DNA of 8,589 bases from Alectryocaccomicrobium faecavium (GTDB lineage: Bacteria > Bacillota > Clostridia > Christensenellales > Aristaeellaceae): contig DVOT01000052.1 of assembly GCA_018713425.1 (NCBI GenBank), positions 1 to 8,589 on the forward strand, in the 5' to 3' direction. The translations under genes and the position numbers were made by a program. Positions 5,620-8,589 of this stretch are shown here, one piece after another (position 1 is the stretch's first letter; every line of letters begins with the position of its first letter). The notes below the pieces were generated by a model, which did not search any database, was not told where the DNA came from, and was given only the letters and a program-made list of their open reading frames with translations.

Positions 5620-6561
5620 ATGGAACAGAAAAAGACATTTCCGAAAATCGCCCTTGGCGCGTGGGCCTGGGGCAATGACGGTACCTTTGGCGGCCATCTG
5701 ACCGCCGCTGACCTGCGTCCTGTCTTTGACGCGGCGATGAACATGGGGCTGAATCTGTGGGACACAGCCTACGCCTACGGCATGGGCGCTTCGGAAAAAG
5801 TGCTGGGAGAATTTCTGTGCACGGCGCCCCGCAACAGCTATCTGATCTCCGACAAATTCACGCCCCAGTGCGCCGATCCCAACGCGGAAAACGCGGTGAC
5901 GGCGATGTTCGACACCAGCGCCGCCCTGCTGGGCGTGGATACGATGGATGTCTACTGGATCCACAACCCAGTGGGCGCGCCGGAATGGACCCGCAAGCTG
6001 ATCCCCCTCGCCAAATCCGGCAGGATCGGGCAGATCGGCCTTTCCAACCACAACCTTGCGGAAATCAGGGAGGCCGCTGCCATTTTGGGGGCGGAGGGGC
6101 TGAAAATTTCGGCCATTCAGAACCATTACAGCCTGCTGAACCGTTCTTCGGAAACCTCCGGCATACTGGATTACTGCAGGGAGAACGGCATCACCTTCTA
6201 TGCCTACATGGTGCTGGAACAGGGGGCGCTTTCCGGCAAGTATGATACGGCGCATCCCTTCCCGGCAGATTCGGACCGGGGCGCGGTCTATAACCCCATG
6301 CTGCCCAAGCTGCAAAAGCTGAACGCCTGCCTGAAAGAGATCGCAGACGCCCACGGTGTGGCGGCTGCGCAGGTTCCGGTGGCCTGGGCCATCGCCAAGG
6401 GCACACTGCCCATCATCGGCGTCACCAAAGTGTACCAGGTGGAGGACGCGGCAAAGGCCGCGGCGCTGAACCTGTCTGCCGATGAAATCGCAACGATGGA
6501 GCATCTGGCCGGCGAGATGCAGCTGGATGTGATCCGTTACTGGGAAAAGGAAATGAAGTAA
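5620..6561 (+). CDS. aldo/keto reductase
   Basis: A 313-residue NAD(P)H-dependent oxidoreductase with a TIM-barrel fold, presumably cytoplasmic since no signal peptide is seen. All four catalytic positions of the family are visible: D48 and Y53 in LWDTAYAYG, K79 in SDKF and H115 in YWIHNP. The barrel segments RIGQIGLSNHN and FYAYMVLEQGALSGKY follow. The cofactor-binding end has IIGVTK (V268) and then QVEDAAKA. The frame is open upstream to 5209, inside the flavodoxin gene, but the ATG at 5620 has AGAGGG just before it and family similarity begins there. It lies between two flavoproteins with gaps of 14 and 15 bases, so the three are almost surely co-transcribed. It could oxidise or reduce a small carbonyl compound. 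The compound cannot be named. Confidence 0.95.
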   Translation: MEQKKTFPKIALGAWAWGNDGTFGGHLTAADLRPVFDAAMNMGLNLWDTAYAYGMGASEKVLGEFLCTAPRNSYLISDKFTPQCADPNAENAVTAMFDTSAALLGVDTMDVYWIHNPVGAPEWTRKLIPLAKSGRIGQIGLSNHNLAEIREAAAILGAEGLKISAIQNHYSLLNRSSETSGILDYCRENGITFYAYMVLEQGALSGKYDTAHPFPADSDRGAVYNPMLPKLQKLNACLKEIADAHGVAAAQVPVAWAIAKGTLPIIGVTKVYQVEDAAKAAALNLSADEIATMEHLAGEMQLDVIRYWEKEMK

Positions 6562-6576
6562 AGAGGGTATCTGATC

Positions 6577-7113
6577 ATGAAGATCGTTGTTTTGGAGGGC
6601 AGCCCCAACAAAAACGGCTCCTCCAACCTGCTGGCGGACTGCTTTCGGCAGGGCGCGGAGGAAGCCGGGCACAGCGTGGAGATCGTGGATACGGCCCACG
6701 CCAATATCCACCCCTGCACCGGCTGCATCCGCTGCGGCTACGAAGGCCTCTGCGTGCAGAAGGACGGCGTGGAGGTCATCCGCAAGAAGATTCTCGACGC
6801 CGATATGCTGGTATTTGTCACGCCGCTGTACTACTACGGGATGAGCGCCCAGCTGAAGACCATGACCGACCGTTTTTGCGCGTTCAACAGTTCTATTCAG
6901 CGCAAGCACATGAAATCCGCGCTGCTCGCCGTGGCCTGGAATAGCGACGATTGGACCTTTGAGGCGCTGGAGGCGCATTACAAAACGCTGGTGCGCTACA
7001 TGAACCTCACCGACATGGGCACGGTGCTGGGCTACGGCTGCGGCACGCCTTCCATGACGCAGCATTCTAAGTATCCCCAACAGGCGTACAATCTTGGCAA
7101 TCGATTGAAATAA
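6577..7113 (+). CDS. NAD(P)H-dependent FMN reductase-like flavoprotein with Isf-type Cys motif
   Basis: A 178-residue cytoplasmic flavodoxin-fold protein. The FMN phosphate-binding loop is GSPNKNGSSN at 8-17. Next come four cysteines, C47, C50, C53 and C59 (C-x2-C-x2-C-x5-C), which match the compact motif binding a [4Fe-4S] cluster in iron-sulfur flavoproteins such as Isf. Then TPLYYYGMSAQLKTMTDR, the usual flavin-contact region. It probably passes electrons between NAD(P)H or ferredoxin and flavin or quinone-like acceptors. Whether the Cys residues hold a cluster is inference, since many relatives keep only some of them. It is 15 bases downstream of the aldo/keto reductase, with GAGGG at 6563-6567 nine bases before the ATG. 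A terminator follows, so it is the last gene of the unit. Confidence 0.9.
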   Translation: MKIVVLEGSPNKNGSSNLLADCFRQGAEEAGHSVEIVDTAHANIHPCTGCIRCGYEGLCVQKDGVEVIRKKILDADMLVFVTPLYYYGMSAQLKTMTDRFCAFNSSIQRKHMKSALLAVAWNSDDWTFEALEAHYKTLVRYMNLTDMGTVLGYGCGTPSMTQHSKYPQQAYNLGNRLK

Positions 7114-7126
7114 CAGCAACGTGGAC

Positions 7127-7153
7127 GGGCAGGCGGACTGCACGCCCCTTTTT
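7127..7153 (+). terminator. terminator of the first flavodoxin operon
   Basis: GGGC (7127-7130) pairs with GCCC (7144-7147), with a shorter inner GC pairing possible, and TTTTT follows at 7149-7153. It begins 13 bases after the FMN-reductase stop. The stem is imperfect, so readthrough is possible. Confidence 0.55.
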
Positions 7154-7214
7154 ATTGCTTGAAACGCGCCGGGCGCAAACGGCTGCCCATGACCAAGGGA
7201 GCGATACGCCGCCA

Positions 7215-7263
7215 ATCCATTCGAGTTTCGTATTGATAGCGATTAAAAATAAGTATTTTACAT
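7215..7263 (+). promoter_or_regulatory. LysR-type operator block, copy 2
   Basis: This is the counterpart of 4461-4509, identical at 35 of 49 ungapped positions although the flanking sequence is unrelated. The two T-N11-A sites are ATTC-N7-GTAT (7219-7233) and ATTA-N7-GTAT (7242-7256). Their centres are again 23 bases apart and about 66 and 43 bases before the predicted start near 7292. The left half of the first site is weaker than in copy 1, which may mean lower affinity. Confidence 0.7.
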
Positions 7264-7285
7264 ATTTCCTGTCTTTGGTTATACT
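7257..7285 (+). promoter_or_regulatory. promoter of the second flavodoxin unit
   Basis: TTTACA (7257-7262) and TATACT (7280-7285) are separated by 17 bases, with the start expected near 7292. The leader is about 100 bases and includes a small GCGC-CAGT-GCGC hairpin (7334-7345). It ends in AAGGAAG (7374-7380), ten bases before the ATG at 7391. Confidence 0.7.
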
Positions 7286-7390
7286 GTATCCATAGAAAAA
7301 CGAGCGGTGTCCTGCGAGGGAAAACGCCTCCTTGCGCCAGTGCGCCGCCCGTTTGGATCGACACACAAAAAGAAAGGAAGTTCCCACTTC

Positions 7391-8008
7391 ATGAAGAAGA
7401 TGCTGATATTTCTCTCGTCCGCCGTGCTGATCCTTACCCTGGCCATCGGCTGCTGCCTGACCGCCTATGGCGAGGCCGCCGCTTCGCCGTCCGCCACGGA
7501 AGCGCCGGAAACGCCCGGGGCGGAAGCTGGCAGCGATACGCTGATCGCCTATTTCTCCTGGTCCGGCAATACCGAGCAGGTCGCGCAGATCATTCAGGCC
7601 GCGACCGGCGCAGACGTATTCAAAATCGAACCGGCAACGCCTTATACGGACGACTATAACGCGCTTCTGGACATCGCCCGGCAGGAACAGGCGGACAACG
7701 CCCGGCCCGAACTGGCCGCGCAGGTGGAGAACTGGGAAAACTACGATGTGATCTTCGTGGGCTATCCCAACTGGTGGAGCGACGCGCCCATGGCGGTTTA
7801 CACCTTCCTGGAGTCCTATGATCTCAAGGGCAAAACGCTCGTTCCCTTCAACACCAGCGCCAGCGGCGGCTTTGGCCGCAGCCTGGACGGCATCGCGGAA
7901 AGCGCGGCCGGCGCGACCATTCTGGAAGGGATCGCGCTCACGGAGGGCGAACTGGCGGACGCGCAGAACGCCGTGACGGAATGGCTCGCGGCGCTGGAGG
8001 TGAACTGA
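7391..8008 (+). CDS. exported flavodoxin, possible lipoprotein
   Basis: A 205-residue protein with an N-terminal export signal (KK, hydrophobic core 5-20). LAIGC at 17-21 could be a lipobox giving a lipid-anchored Cys21. Its -3 residue is Ala rather than the preferred Leu, so cleavage near AYG (25-27) is an alternative. An Ala/Pro/Ser/Glu-rich tether spans about 28-48. The flavodoxin domain (about 49-205) has an uninterrupted phosphate loop FSWSGNT (55-61), ARPEL (104-108), GYPNWW (124-129) and a SASGGFG flavin loop (156-162). It lacks the cyclophilin-like tail and the 20-residue insertion of the upstream paralogue. ATG 7391 is chosen for its AAGGAAG and because the signal peptide begins there, although the frame extends up to 7307. 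It is likely an electron carrier at the outer face of the membrane, partnered with the membrane protein 21 bases downstream. Confidence 0.9.
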   Translation: MKKMLIFLSSAVLILTLAIGCCLTAYGEAAASPSATEAPETPGAEAGSDTLIAYFSWSGNTEQVAQIIQAATGADVFKIEPATPYTDDYNALLDIARQEQADNARPELAAQVENWENYDVIFVGYPNWWSDAPMAVYTFLESYDLKGKTLVPFNTSASGGFGRSLDGIAESAAGATILEGIALTEGELADAQNAVTEWLAALEVN

Positions 8009-8029
8009 CCGCGGAGGCGAGGGAGGATC

Positions 8030-8589
8030 ATGAAAGCGAAGGCAAAATGCAAAATAGCAGTCGACGCCGCAATGACGCTCGGGCTGCTGTTTTTGATGGG
8101 GTACCAACTCTGGGGAGACGTTGCCCATGAATGGGCGGGCGCCGGGATGTTCGTCCTGTTCATCGCCCATCACGTCCTCAACCGCAACTGGTACAAAAAC
8201 CTATCCCGCGGAAAGTATTCTCCCTCGCGCGTCTTTCAACTGGCGGTGGACGGCATGGTCTTCCTTGCGATGCTCGGCCTGATGGTCAGCGGGATCATGC
8301 TCTCCAACCATGTATTTGCCTTTTGGGACATTCATGGCGGCATGTCCTTCGCGCGGCTTTTGCACATGGCGGCTTCCTACTGGGGCTTTGTGCTGATGTC
8401 GCTGCATTTGGGGCTGCACTGGGGCATGTTCACAGGGCTCGCCCGCAAAGCGCTGCGGCTGAAAAGTCCTTCCCGCGCGCGCAAGTTCCTGCTGCCGATC
8501 GTCGCAGCCGCCATTGCCGCCTATGGGCTTTTCGCCTTCATCCAGCGCGGCCTGCCCACCTATATGCTGGTGCGCACGCAGTTCGTGTT
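8030..8589 (+). CDS. DUF4405-type membrane protein, possible di-heme b cytochrome (partial)
   Basis: At least 186 residues are visible. The right edge cuts the gene, probably close to its end. Five hydrophobic helices are predicted (about 9-27, 34-50, 68-92, 110-132, 153-172). The pattern resembles DUF4405 proteins found beside flavodoxins. Histidines mark two helices: H33 and H47 (with H48 next to it) in the second, and H112 and H126 (with H130) in the fourth, each pair 14 residues apart. This is the axial-ligand spacing of di-heme cytochromes b, and helices two and four would run parallel, so H33 could pair with H112 and H47 with H126. Heme binding is inference. GGAGG occurs at 8013-8017 and 8022-8026; the second is only three bases from the ATG, so the first may be the functional one. 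It would donate electrons to, or accept them from, the exported flavodoxin upstream. Confidence 0.85.
   Translation, partial: MKAKAKCKIAVDAAMTLGLLFLMGYQLWGDVAHEWAGAGMFVLFIAHHVLNRNWYKNLSRGKYSPSRVFQLAVDGMVFLAMLGLMVSGIMLSNHVFAFWDIHGGMSFARLLHMAASYWGFVLMSLHLGLHWGMFTGLARKALRLKSPSRARKFLLPIVAAAIAAYGLFAFIQRGLPTYMLVRTQFV

Noticed and set aside
5503..7215. A 570-codon open frame on the minus strand.
   Set aside because: It lies opposite the aldo/keto reductase and FMN reductase genes, whose family motifs are clear on the plus strand. High third-position GC in those genes removes stops from the opposite frame. Its product shows no recognisable motif.
7067..8173. A 368-codon minus-strand frame across the second flavodoxin and its promoter.
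   Set aside because: It runs through a well-defined plus-strand promoter, operator and two plus-strand genes with clear family signatures, and it has no motif of its own.

Overview
The window looks like a chromosomal segment of a moderately GC-rich Gram-positive anaerobe, most likely a member of the Clostridia (Bacillota), possibly a gut lineage. The signs are strong purine-rich ribosome binding sites, near-perfect TTGACA/TATAAT promoters with 17-base spacers, exported flavodoxin-fold proteins, and a SnoaL-PAS-GGDEF sensor protein. Species cannot be fixed from the sequence. No tRNA, rRNA, CRISPR array or insertion sequence was seen.

Left part (1-1814): two promoters stand back to back at 133-161 (minus) and 217-245 (plus). 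The minus one points off the left edge towards an unresolved gene. The plus one drives a 454-residue diguanylate-cyclase-type protein (282-1646), which ends at a hairpin-T5 terminator lying between it and the convergent amidase.

Middle (1815-3516): an amidase-signature enzyme on the minus strand has a consensus promoter and a roughly 155-base transcribed leader that may encode a short overlapping peptide. Sampled lines of this gene are less GC-rich than the right-hand cluster. A long regulatory gap separates it from a divergent LysR-type regulator.

Right part (3517-8589): a co-oriented redox cluster contains the LysR regulator, an exported flavodoxin fused to a cyclophilin-like domain, an aldo/keto reductase, a small flavoprotein with an Isf-like cysteine motif, a terminator, a second exported flavodoxin (possible lipoprotein) and a DUF4405-type membrane protein cut by the right edge. 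The second, third and fourth genes form one unit (14- and 15-base gaps). The last two form another (21-base gap).

The most interesting signal is regulatory. The two flavodoxin units share a 49-base upstream block with two tandem T-N11-A sites, both placed about 66 and 43 bases before the predicted transcription starts. This is the classical LysR-family layout and suggests that the local LysR protein controls both units as one regulon. The membrane protein has two histidine pairs spaced 14 residues apart on two predicted helices, the spacing of di-heme b-type cytochromes. Together these suggest, as inference, a LysR-controlled system moving electrons between the membrane and flavodoxins outside it, with cytoplasmic oxidoreductases made from the same transcript.
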